Notes under the pieces: model-generated | What the model was told of the DNA's origin: nothing | Database searches by the model: none | The model's input: only the letters and a program-made list of their open reading frames with translations | Position numbers and translations under genes: made by a program | Shown: one piece after another, positions 61,601-64,000 of the stretch | How the letters are laid out: each line of letters begins with the position of its first letter | Position numbering within the stretch: the first letter of the stretch is position 1 | Assembly: GCA_916613615.1 (NCBI GenBank) | Contig: OU744735.1 | Span: 56,479,582-56,543,581, forward strand | DNA from: Steromphala cineraria | Taxonomy: Eukaryota; Mollusca; Gastropoda; Trochida; Trochidae | Direction: 5' to 3' | Length of the DNA stretch: 64,000 nt

Positions 61601-64000
61601 GGTTAGTCTGTCCCTGCTGACTGTGTCTGTCTCCCGGTCAATGAGTTCTGTACTCTAGCTGTGTGCATCAAGGTTAGTCTGTCCCTGCTGACTGCATCTG
61701 TCTCCCGGTCAATGAGTCCTGTACTCTAGCTGTGTGCATCAAGGTGAGTCTGTCCCTGCAGACTGCGTCTCTCTCCCGGTCAATGAGTCCTGTACTCTAG
61801 CTGTGTGCATCAAGGTTAGTCTGTCCCTGCTGACTGTGTCTGTCTCCCGGTCAATGAGTTCTGTACTCTAGCTGTGTGCATCAAGGTGAGTCTGTCCCTG
61901 CAGACTGCGTCTCTCTCTCGGTCAATGAGTCCTGTACCCTAGCTGTGTGCATCAAGGTTAGTCTGTCCCTGCTGACTGCGTCTCTCTCCCGGTCAATGAG
62001 TCCTCTACTCTAGTTGTGTGCATCAAGGTGAGTCTGTCCCTTCTGACTGCGTCTCTCTCCCGGTCAATGAGTCCTGTACCCTAGCTGTGTGCATCAAGGT
62101 GAGTCTGTCCCTGCAGACTGCGTCTCTCTCCCGGTCAATGAGTCCTGTACACTAGCTGTGTGCATCAAGGTGAGTCTGTCCCAGCTGACTGCGTCTGTCT
62201 CCGGGTCAATGAGTTCTGTACTCTAGCTGTGTGCATCAAGGTTAGTCTGTCCCTGCTGACTGTGTCTGTCTCCCGGTCAATGAGTTCTGTACTCTAGCTG
62301 TGTGCATCAAGGTTAGTCTGTCCCTGCTGACTGCATCTGTCTCCCGGTCAATGAGTCCTGTACTCTAGCTGTGTGCATCAAGGTGAGTCTGTCCCTGCAG
62401 ACTGCGTCTCTCTCCCGGTCAATGAGTCCTGTACTCTAGCTGTGTGCATCAAGGTTAGTCTGTCCCTGCTGACTGTGTCTGTCTCCCGGTCAATGAGTTC
62501 TGTACTCTAGCTGTGTGCATCAAGGTGAGTCTGTCCCTGCAGACTGCGTCTCTCTCCCGGTCAATGAGTCCTGTACCCTAGCTGTGTGCATCAAGGTTAG
62601 TCTGTCCCTGCTGACTGCGTCTCTCTCCCGGTCAATGAGTCCTCTACTCTAGTTGTGTGCATCAAGGTGAGTCTGTCCCTTCTGACTGCGTCTCTCTCCC
62701 GGTCAATGAGTCCTGTACCCTAGCTGTGTGCATCAAGGTGAGTCTGTCCCTGCAGACTGCGTCTCTCTCCCGGTCAATGAGTCCTGTACACTAGCTGTGT
62801 GCATCAAGGTGAGTCTGTCCCAGCTGACTGCGTCTGTCTCCGGGTCAATGAGTTCTGTACTCTAGCTGTGTGCATCAAGGTTAGTCTGTCCCTGCTGACT
62901 GTATCTGTCTCCCGGTCAATGAGTTCTGTACTCTAGCTGTGTGCATCAAGGTTAGTCTGTCCCTGCTGACTGCATCTGTCTCCCGGTCAATGAGTCCTGT
63001 ACTCTAGCTGTGTGCATCAAGGTGAGTCTGTCCCTGCAGACTGCGTCTCTCTCCCGGTCAATGAGTCCTGTACTCTAGCTGTGTGCATCAAGGTTAGTCT
63101 GTCCCTGCTGACTGCGTCTCTCTCCCGGTCAATGAGTCCTCTACTCTAGTTGTGTGCATCAAGGTGAGTCTGTCCCTTCTGACTGCGTCTCTCTCCCGGT
63201 CAATGAGTCCTGTACTCTAGCTGTGTGCATCAAGGTTAGTCTGTCCCTGCTGACTGCGTCTCTCTCCCGGTCAATGAGTCCTCTACTCTAGTTGTGTGCA
63301 TCAAGGTGAGTCTGTCCCTTCTGACTGCGTCTGTCTCCCGGTCAATGAGTCCTGTACCCTAGCTGTGTGCATCAAGGTGAGTCTGTCCCTGCTGACTGCG
63401 TCCGTCTCCCAGTGAATGAGTCCTGTACTCTAACTGTGAACATCAAGGTGAGTCTGCAAGCTCTATAATCCCTTTCAATGAGTATATCAGTGGTCTAGCT
63501 TAAGGGGGGGGTTGGGTTTTACCATATATATATTAATTGCATTGAAACATAACTCTCTTATTAAAGGGAACATTTCTCATGTGGCTGTATGTAGTGAACT
63601 TGAGTTATTTCTTCCCCTTACCCCTTTATATCATCAAAGTAAAAAGGAATGAATCATTTGGGAGGTGAATTTCAAAAGTTATTGCCTTGACTTTGAGGGT
63701 GTGGACAAATAATTTTCTTACTTACTGATAGAACTGGTTAATGTTAAAACTCAAATTGTATTTTCCTAGATCTTACAGGTCACATTAAGGTCACATTAGT
63801 CCCATTGTCAACCATGTAAAAAAATAGTTCATACTGTATGTACAAAGTTAATTGAAAAGCATTGATTTAATTATATTTGTTAAAAAGAACATTTATTTCT
63901 CTTCTGTCTTCTAGGACGTAGTGAATGCAGAAGCAGTCCTTCCTAGTTTGAGACAGAAGTCATCAAAGTTGGAGACAGAACTGCTCAGACTGTCTTCCAG
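22530..64000 (+). CDS. VARS2: Valine--tRNA ligase, mitochondrial type (24 exons, 3' end outside window)
   Basis: The enzyme charges tRNA-Val with valine using ATP, and its CP1 domain hydrolyses mischarged Thr-tRNA. I resolved 24 exons whose phases all agree, giving about 975 codons (983 from the upstream ATG) before the window ends; the human mitochondrial enzyme is about 1060 aa. Class I signatures are HLGH (nt 26133-26144, in '[17 protein letters not shown]') and KMSKS (57224-57238). The editing domain shows '[11 protein letters not shown]' and '[16 protein letters not shown]'. '[18 protein letters not shown]' and '[12 protein letters not shown]' are closer to VARS2 than to cytosolic VARS1. 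The anticodon-binding domain starts near 58.6 kb, and a C-terminal coiled coil begins in exon 24. Exon 1 encodes a basic presequence. No inactivating change was found in the exons. Whether the animal also has a separate cytosolic gene cannot be seen here. Confidence 0.95.
23526..23701. repeat. 176-bp palindromic fold-back element in VARS2 intron 1
   Basis: The arm 'actaatctgtaccctgggct', continued by 'cgcgcgg' and 'gccaatcaaatcattttctc', is repeated inverted with about 75-bp arms and a short centre. It lies 224 bp upstream of exon 2. Confidence 0.9.
23925..24003 (+). CDS. VARS2: VARS2 exon 2
   Basis: Acceptor 'aatacag', donor 'gtacgt'. It encodes the linker ending 'NTKPGDKK', equivalent to 'TKPGEKKDVSGP' of vertebrate VARS2. 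Confidence 0.88.
24360..24454 (+). CDS. VARS2: VARS2 exon 3
   Basis: Acceptor 'cttgtccag', donor 'gtagct'. It encodes '[20 protein letters not shown]', the conserved entry to the catalytic domain. Confidence 0.95.
24813..25343 (+). mobile_element. Tandem-repeat element with AGCTCATC termini (intron 3)
   Basis: It begins 'tagctcatctgacctgtaag' and a 'gtccgtccgtcc' block, then about three 130-bp units ('aaggcctagaaagctgaaac', 'ggtggccctgtgg'). It ends 'gcctgatgagcta', the inverted start. It is the same family as 11.0-11.7 kb. Isolated ends such as 'gataagctacagag' also occur near 27145 and 40662. Confidence 0.8.
26061..26182 (+). CDS. VARS2: VARS2 exon 4 (HIGH motif)
   Basis: Acceptor 'cctccccag', donor 'gtacgt'. 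It encodes '[20 protein letters not shown]', with the class I ATP-binding HIGH box as HLGH. Confidence 0.97.
26205..26609. mobile_element. 405-bp hAT-type MITE with 8-bp TSD (intron 4)
   Basis: Ends 'TAGGGCTG' and 'CAGCCCTA', flanked by 'tctagagg' on both sides (26197-26204 and 26610-26617). The interior has repeated 'tatcacgatac'. It begins only 22 bp after the exon 4 donor. Confidence 0.92.
26945..27140. repeat. Tandem duplication of ~95 bp
   Basis: Two adjacent copies of 'cctaatcaattacaaa' followed by 'aagttgataaattgaacta', 'ttttcttgttgctgaaa' and 'aatatattcattt'. Confidence 0.8.
28040..29839 (+). CDS. Intronless 599-codon gene nested in VARS2 intron 4, unknown function
   Basis: An uninterrupted frame (ATG 28040, TAA 29837-29839) on the host-gene strand. 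I do not recognise the family. Residues 1-50 look folded ('[20 protein letters not shown]', then '[10 protein letters not shown]'). Residues about 50-265 are charged and low-complexity. Residues about 267-353 are a run of roughly 12 imperfect heptads of the type S-R-D-Y-[EGW]-N-[KQH]. A basic cluster '[11 protein letters not shown]' near residue 410 looks like a nuclear localisation signal, followed by a His/Asp/Tyr-rich stretch. The last ~115 residues look globular, with '[20 protein letters not shown]' and '[13 protein letters not shown]'. An AATAAA at 30103-30108 could serve as poly(A) signal. It may be a retrocopy or a lineage-specific gene; a disordered nuclear or RNA-associated role is only a guess. 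Confidence 0.75.
   Translation: MSQEGNIKLPAEILSSLERLCVYKMVSFAVDEDTDSSTVIIKFDKNQTANDGRESQAGTATHCDTERFERTESDNLGVSSEGLDQAQDFVVRNPEKEKNGGESLDKDKNEKFDQCGNERGGQDRNHERLKFNKLKYDFKNKKEIYFENEGPCVDSYFDSERVNHTRGRTKEKTDPPRDYHCDRLYNRKNNEDETALNVKHDSMGCPDVSKGSYNDPVQDTGCNENGCLVEARAYEYDRFQAGGEPRDDWVDRSRDCMERDEGRDFGEQSRGYWNQSRDYENERREFVNQSRDYENKSRDYGNHSRDYENKSRDYENKSRDNGNQGRDYENKRRDYWNQSTEYGNQRRDCGNNERMDQRRFFDDVYETATVKDEDLFERKGDFESLVNYGDYHKLQNFPPCIPKQDCYRPSKRKRKNSDVCEYKDRHKIYHEDDHHKYYERKDTNYGHFGFEASEKYKDNDEYDRHDYDSHHHQDQRSRSLTQGRFPPMTFKHHYNMAVEIADYKRTEFSANDDGVFYIRQRQPESAITLSYQRSGRDKRELLGQMSIPWVFDNKNWLPGNLRRQLTCRILAQTIPMECSGRMNSVMSWQQREIIHHLME
30138..32337 (+). mobile_element. Element with AGCTCACC termini and 157-bp tandem repeats (intron 4)
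   Basis: It starts 'agctcacctttac' and ends 'aaggtgagct', so the termini are inverted. After a 'gtccgtctgtccgtccg' block come five units of about 157 bp (30258-31030) with 'aaagactactccttctaaac', 'agaaaggtagacg' and 'ccaagatggccgccatg'. The remainder is AT-rich. No transposase ORF was found. It follows directly after the nested gene's poly(A) signal. Confidence 0.75.
32340..34258. other. Remainder of VARS2 intron 4
   Basis: No gene recognised. Around 33840-34070 the word 'cattgtcgcacaca' recurs among related cytosine/adenine-rich words. Short ORFs only. Confidence 0.5.
34259..34423 (+). CDS. VARS2: VARS2 exon 5
   Basis: Acceptor 'catggcag', donor 'gtaggt'. It encodes '[20 protein letters not shown]', the conserved catalytic-domain block. 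Confidence 0.97.
34553..34634 (+). CDS. VARS2: VARS2 exon 6
   Basis: Acceptor 'ctgcag', donor 'gtgaca'. It encodes '[19 protein letters not shown]'. Confidence 0.96.
34690..34945 (-). mobile_element. tRNA-headed SINE, second family (minus strand, intron 6)
   Basis: On the minus strand it starts 'ggggaagtagctcatttgg' (A box), then 'gggtttgattcccagccgg' (B box), a body, and a tail 'ggacaataaagaattatta'. The tRNA-like head is at 34867-34940. It differs from the 40.8-kb SINE family. Confidence 0.8.
34950..36347. other. VARS2 intron 6 remainder
   Basis: AT-rich intron sequence with no recognisable gene or complete element. Confidence 0.6.
36348..36467 (+). CDS. VARS2: VARS2 exon 7
   Basis: Acceptor 'gttttcag', donor 'gtatgt'. 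It encodes '[20 protein letters not shown]', nearly identical to the VARS2 signature. Confidence 0.97.
37511..37665. repeat. 155-bp palindromic fold-back element (intron 7)
   Basis: The arm 'taaatagactaattcattg' plus 'tttttgccgaatatcatttc' is repeated inverted around 'gtgtcattttcactcgtgg'. The arms are about 65 bp. Confidence 0.88.
37849..37957 (+). CDS. VARS2: VARS2 exon 8
   Basis: Acceptor 'tgatgcag', donor 'gtaggt'. It encodes '[20 protein letters not shown]', the start of the CP1 editing insertion. Confidence 0.95.
38321..38693. mobile_element. 373-bp pogo/Tigger-like MITE (intron 8)
   Basis: The ends 'CAGTAAACCCTGGTTATAAT' and its inverted form ('attataaccagatttactg') are imperfect inverted repeats, with 'ggatatagtgccat' near both ends. 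TA precedes the left end but the right flank reads CA, so the target duplication is eroded. It ends 62 bp upstream of exon 9. Confidence 0.7.
38756..38935 (+). CDS. VARS2: VARS2 exon 9 (editing domain)
   Basis: Acceptor 'ctgttcag', donor 'gtgaaa'. It encodes '[19 protein letters not shown]', the Thr-rich editing-site motif. Confidence 0.97.
39218..39446 (+). CDS. VARS2: VARS2 exon 10 (editing domain)
   Basis: Acceptor 'tgatcag', donor 'gtaggt'. It encodes '[20 protein letters not shown]', the second editing-site motif. Confidence 0.97.
39705..39955 (+). repeat. (CACTC)n satellite, ~245 bp (intron 10)
   Basis: An almost pure ACTCC pentamer run with a few CCCC variants, ending 46 bp before the exon 11 acceptor. 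It follows 'cactcagtcactcactc', the kind of tail found on local SINEs, so it may have grown from a SINE tail. ORFs through it are artefacts. Confidence 0.95.
40002..40083 (+). CDS. VARS2: VARS2 exon 11
   Basis: Acceptor 'atattgcag', donor 'gttggt'. It encodes '[20 protein letters not shown]'. Confidence 0.96.
40394..40470 (+). CDS. VARS2: VARS2 exon 12
   Basis: Acceptor 'gtttacag', donor 'gttaga' (weak). It encodes '[18 protein letters not shown]'. Confidence 0.95.
40786..41105 (+). mobile_element. tRNA-headed SINE (intron 12)
   Basis: The head 'agcacagtggtgtagtggtt' (A box) and 'ggttcgaatcctg' (B box) are followed by 'gttgtgtcccttggcaagg', 'cactcagtccacccagctgt' and a tail 'tagcgctttgagc' with 'aggcgcaatataag'. 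The tail resembles the conserved 3' domain of V-SINE/DeuSINE-type elements. It ends 34 bp before exon 13. Confidence 0.88.
41139..41205 (+). CDS. VARS2: VARS2 exon 13
   Basis: Acceptor 'catgtccag', donor 'gtgaga'. It encodes '[20 protein letters not shown]', a strongly conserved class I block. Confidence 0.97.
41225..41372. mobile_element. 148-bp MITE, MULE-like, 10-bp TSD (intron 13)
   Basis: The ends 'CAGTCTAAGTAAA' are inverted at both termini, flanked by 'catgtctatt' on both sides (41215-41224 and 41373-41382). A relative is at 59841-60075. It begins 19 bp after exon 13. Confidence 0.9.
41750..41872 (+). pseudogene. LINE C-terminal relic, left part
   Basis: The plus strand encodes '[20 protein letters not shown]' followed by LRTRY, a zf-RVT zinc-knuckle typical of non-LTR retrotransposon C-termini. 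The frame resumes exactly at 52996 after the 11-kb insertion. Confidence 0.75.
42594..43465 (+). repeat. 872-bp direct repeat, left copy
   Basis: Nearly identical to 50485-51356 (offset 7891), with only a few substitutions seen, for example 'tttataattt' versus 'tttatgattt'. The two copies exactly flank the DIRS insertion. Confidence 0.95.
43977..45110 (-). CDS. DIRS tyrosine recombinase
   Basis: The C-terminal part of a long minus-strand frame (stop at 43977) is a tyrosine recombinase. It has a SAM-like core-binding part ('[20 protein letters not shown]') and the catalytic Arg in '[11 protein letters not shown]'. It also has the HxxR box 'HELRALAST' and the nucleophile Tyr in 'ASHYLRDL'. In DIRS elements it integrates a circular DNA copy without target duplication. 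The true start is not clear: the frame is open upstream to 46418 as an overlap of the RT frame, and I place the protein start near 45.1 kb. Confidence 0.85.
   Translation of the reverse strand, partial: SPSPQSPVSSGPREVSSLRLVHLKKALRSKGYSTQVANTIAKAHRVSTRSLYDDKWLSFERFCSEHSQNPVKASPQFLAEFLLYLRNKRSLKGSTIGTYLSAINSVLAVKRDTKISTVPELIAMLKAFKQEDQKKKFRPPAWDLNVVLQHLRGRPYEPLESASFENLSRKTAFLVAMATAARVSEVHALYVTRVRFEQSRHGSIHLGLLWDFIAKNQLPGQPDRMFTIPPLSSIVATSEVEELALCPVRALKVYIDKSASRRGTRKRLFIPFSPSVKGEVNKNSISLWIRSTILAAYDAAGLLHPAANNPHELRALASTMALHRNCSVPTIMEGCFWRSTTIFASHYLRDLAVEDVDGLQSFGPLVFAQQLTKPPAR
45029..46990 (-). pseudogene. DIRS reverse transcriptase / RNase H, interrupted by one stop
   Basis: The main open part is 45029-46777 (582 codons). 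RT motifs include '[19 protein letters not shown]', '[15 protein letters not shown]', '[12 protein letters not shown]' and the catalytic 'YIDD'. RNase H follows ('[13 protein letters not shown]', '[11 protein letters not shown]', '[12 protein letters not shown]'). The same frame continues upstream of the open part with DIRS-like sequence ('[11 protein letters not shown]'), but a TAA at 46781-46783 interrupts it. The 3' end overlaps the recombinase frame. Confidence 0.88.
46974..47216 (-). pseudogene. DIRS gag-like ORF, C-terminal part
   Basis: The frame downstream of the hAT insertion on the minus strand continues the gag ('[20 protein letters not shown]') to a basic C-terminus ending 'KFRSYKRR'. 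It is separated from the N-terminal part by 47225-48111. Confidence 0.75.
47225..48111. mobile_element. 887-bp hAT-type non-autonomous element inside DIRS gag
   Basis: The ends 'CAGGGATGCAG' and 'CTGCATCCCTG' are inverted, flanked by 'ttctttat' on both sides (47217-47224 and 48112-48119). Subterminal 'ccaatcggacat' occurs near both ends. The TSD length and CAGGGATG terminus fit hAT. It has no transposase ORF. Confidence 0.93.
48120..50139 (-). pseudogene. DIRS gag-like ORF, N-terminal part, very SR-rich
   Basis: It starts at ATG 50139 with a Cys-rich module (CTQC, CPDC, CQEC) that could bind zinc. About 300 residues of Ser/Arg repeats follow ('[17 protein letters not shown]' and similar), resembling the RS domain of splicing factors. 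Then come an acidic stretch ('[10 protein letters not shown]') and a globular part ('[20 protein letters not shown]'). The frame runs into the hAT element after '[11 protein letters not shown]'. The GC-rich, repetitive coding sequence contrasts with the AT-rich flanks. Confidence 0.8.
50140..50484. other. AT-rich high-coordinate end of the DIRS element
   Basis: It contains (TA)-rich runs ('ataatatataatatataata') and no clear copy of the terminal repeat seen at the other end. The element boundary is set only by the start of the 872-bp repeat. Confidence 0.5.
50485..51356 (+). repeat. 872-bp direct repeat, right copy
   Basis: Second copy of 42594-43465, same orientation. Together they bracket the DIRS element inside the 11-kb TIR element. 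Confidence 0.95.
52996..53219 (+). pseudogene. LINE C-terminal relic, right part
   Basis: It continues the frame from 41872: '[20 protein letters not shown]' and '[16 protein letters not shown]', then stops. This is the usual tail after a zf-RVT knuckle. Confidence 0.7.
53308..53404 (+). CDS. VARS2: VARS2 exon 14
   Basis: Acceptor 'tgtggacag', donor 'gtatgt'. It encodes '[20 protein letters not shown]', equivalent to 'WVVGRSEAEAREVAA' of VARS2. Confidence 0.95.
54144..54214 (+). CDS. VARS2: VARS2 exon 15
   Basis: Acceptor 'gaccacag', donor 'gtctgt'. It encodes '[20 protein letters not shown]', a catalytic-core block. Confidence 0.97.
54278..54425 (+). pseudogene. Broken duplicate of VARS2 exon 14 (intron 15)
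   Basis: It repeats the intron flank ('aggtttaatcttagttcaa') and most of exon 14 ('gtgtgggtgagtggtcggac'). A 5-nt loss directly after the acceptor-like AG shifts the frame, giving an early TAG. The copy's 3' end diverges before any equivalent donor. It sits after exon 15, so a segment of about 1.03 kb spacing was duplicated. Confidence 0.9.
54595..54720 (+). CDS. VARS2: VARS2 exon 16
   Basis: Acceptor 'cctccatcag', donor 'gtaggt'. It encodes '[20 protein letters not shown]' and ends LTGQLPFNR. Its last 27 nt are the founder of the minisatellite that fills the next intron. Confidence 0.96.
54694..57180 (+). repeat. 36-bp minisatellite grown from exon 16 3' end and donor
   Basis: The unit 'ctcaccggtcaactgccctt' plus 'tagtcaggtaggtcaa' (36 bp) starts inside exon 16, is interrupted by a LINE at 54754-55895, and continues to about 56740 with roughly 23 fairly clean units. 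Degenerate units ('gtggtcaattgccctttaat') run on to 57180, next to the exon 17 acceptor. A SINE-tail fragment lies at about 56740-56810. Each clean unit contains CAG|GTAGGT. The plus-strand frame stays open as [12 protein letters not shown]. Confidence 0.92.
54754..55895 (+). mobile_element. 5'-truncated LINE inserted in the minisatellite, with TSD
   Basis: It encodes a 313-codon frame (54795-55736) that is the C-terminus of a non-LTR retrotransposon with a zf-RVT knuckle ('[20 protein letters not shown]'). It ends in an A-rich tail. 'aactgccctttagt' flanks both sides (54740-54753 and 55896-55909); the first two A's on the right merge with the tail. Reverse transcriptase is missing. The frame is intact, so insertion is recent. 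Confidence 0.9.
57185..57289 (+). CDS. VARS2: VARS2 exon 17 (KMSKS motif)
   Basis: Acceptor 'catctccag', donor 'gtatat'. It encodes '[20 protein letters not shown]', the second class I signature. Confidence 0.97.
57816..57963 (+). CDS. VARS2: VARS2 exon 18
   Basis: Acceptor 'ctctcccag', donor 'gtaata'. It encodes '[14 protein letters not shown]' and '[15 protein letters not shown]'. Confidence 0.96.
58574..58701 (+). CDS. VARS2: VARS2 exon 19
   Basis: Acceptor 'cacttaag', donor 'gtaaaa'. It encodes '[16 protein letters not shown]', the start of the anticodon-binding domain. Confidence 0.95.
59009..59164 (+). CDS. VARS2: VARS2 exon 20
   Basis: Acceptor 'gttgacag', donor 'gtaagc'. It encodes '[16 protein letters not shown]' and '[11 protein letters not shown]' of the anticodon-binding helical bundle. 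Confidence 0.96.
59841..60075. mobile_element. 235-bp MITE, relative of 41225-41372 (intron 20)
   Basis: Ends 'CAGTCTGTAAACCTACC' and 'GGTTTACTTAGACTG'; flanks 'gcactgata' and 'gcactgacg' look like an imperfect 9-bp target duplication. Internal 'gtcagccgacct'-type sequence is shared with the intron 13 copy. Confidence 0.82.
60146..60352 (+). CDS. VARS2: VARS2 exon 21
   Basis: Acceptor 'actaacag', donor 'gtatgt'. It encodes '[20 protein letters not shown]', the conserved end of the anticodon-binding domain. Confidence 0.96.
60779..60890 (+). CDS. VARS2: VARS2 exon 22
   Basis: Acceptor 'atattgcag', donor 'gtcagt'. It encodes '[16 protein letters not shown]'. Its last ~29 nt and donor are repeated twice downstream. 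Confidence 0.92.
60862..61000 (+). repeat. 40-bp tandem repeat of exon 22 end plus donor
   Basis: The unit 'ctcaacctcaccaagcttag' plus 'ggcatcaggtcagtagaa' occurs first at the exon 22 end, then at 60891-60930 and 60931-60970 (with changes), with a partial fourth copy. Each full copy has CAG|GTCAGT. Confidence 0.93.
61355..61530 (+). CDS. VARS2: VARS2 exon 23
   Basis: Acceptor 'ttttccag', donor 'gtgagt'. It encodes '[20 protein letters not shown]' and ends '[10 protein letters not shown]'. The phase fits exon 24, whose product continues '[13 protein letters not shown]'. The last 71 nt are unit one of the following array. Confidence 0.9.
61460..63452 (+). repeat. 71-bp minisatellite grown from exon 23 end and donor, ~28 units
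   Basis: Each unit reads 'agtctgtccctgctgactgc', 'gtctctctcccggtcaatga', 'gtcctgtactctagctgtgt' and 'gcatcaag', followed by GTGAGT or GTTAGT. Variant units recur in the same order at 639 bp (9 x 71): 'gtgagtctgtcccagctgac' is at 61531, 62170 and 62809. The array fills most of intron 23. Because 71 is not a multiple of 3, reading through unit two meets TAG. Confidence 0.95.
63453..63914. other. VARS2 intron 23, unique part
   Basis: AT-rich intron sequence between the 71-bp array and the exon 24 acceptor. Nothing else recognised. Confidence 0.6.
63915..64000 (+). CDS. VARS2: VARS2 exon 24 (may end at or beyond window edge)
   Basis: Acceptor 'tcttctag'. It encodes '[20 protein letters not shown]' and on, the start of the C-terminal coiled coil. 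The window ends in 'cttccag', which may or may not be the exon's last base. Confidence 0.85.

Noticed and set aside
61460..63452. CRISPR-like regular array
   Set aside because: Units are contiguous 71-mers without unique spacers, in a eukaryotic intron and derived from an exon.

Overview
This window is eukaryotic genomic DNA. It has spliced genes with GT-AG introns, low coding density and many SINEs, LINEs, MITEs and minisatellites. The gene set, the secreted PAN plus C-type-lectin proteins and the tRNA-headed SINEs with molluscan-looking tails point to a lophotrochozoan, most likely a marine mollusc and perhaps a gastropod. The taxonomic assignment is inference.

Layout. (1) 0.5-9.8 kb, minus strand: two tandem copies of a three-exon gene joining a PAN/apple domain to a C-type lectin domain. 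The second copy has a truncated LINE in its first intron. (2) 10-15 kb: no genes. It holds a minus-strand SINE, a decayed LINE, a tandem-repeat transposon relic, a MULE-like MITE, fold-back palindromes and three tandem tRNA-like units. (3) 16.1-20.9 kb, minus strand: a complete three-exon gene for V-type ATPase subunit G (116 aa). Its intron 1 carries a repeat rich in nuclear-receptor half-sites and a hAT MITE. (4) 22.5-64 kb, plus strand: a mitochondrial-type valyl-tRNA synthetase (VARS2-like). I resolved 24 exons with consistent phases, including HIGH and KMSKS motifs, an editing domain and a plausible mitochondrial presequence exon. The last roughly 90 residues lie beyond the window. V-ATPase G and VARS2 are head to head, about 1.7 kb apart.

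VARS2 introns hold most of the interest. Intron 4 contains an intact intronless 599-codon gene of unknown function. Intron 13 is a four-level nest: a LINE relic split by an 11-kb terminal-inverted-repeat element, which contains an 872-bp direct duplication around a DIRS-type tyrosine-recombinase retrotransposon, whose gag-like ORF is broken by a hAT MITE.

The most unusual pattern is repeated duplication of exon 3' ends together with their splice donors. After VARS2 exon 16 the unit is 36 bp (12 codons) and in frame. After exon 23 it is 71 bp with about 28 copies in a 639-bp higher-order repeat. Exon 22 has a 40-bp unit, exon 14 has a nearly whole broken copy, and the second lectin gene has one copy downstream of exon 2. 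Two VARS2 introns are largely built from copies of the preceding exon's end, each copy carrying a donor-like site.
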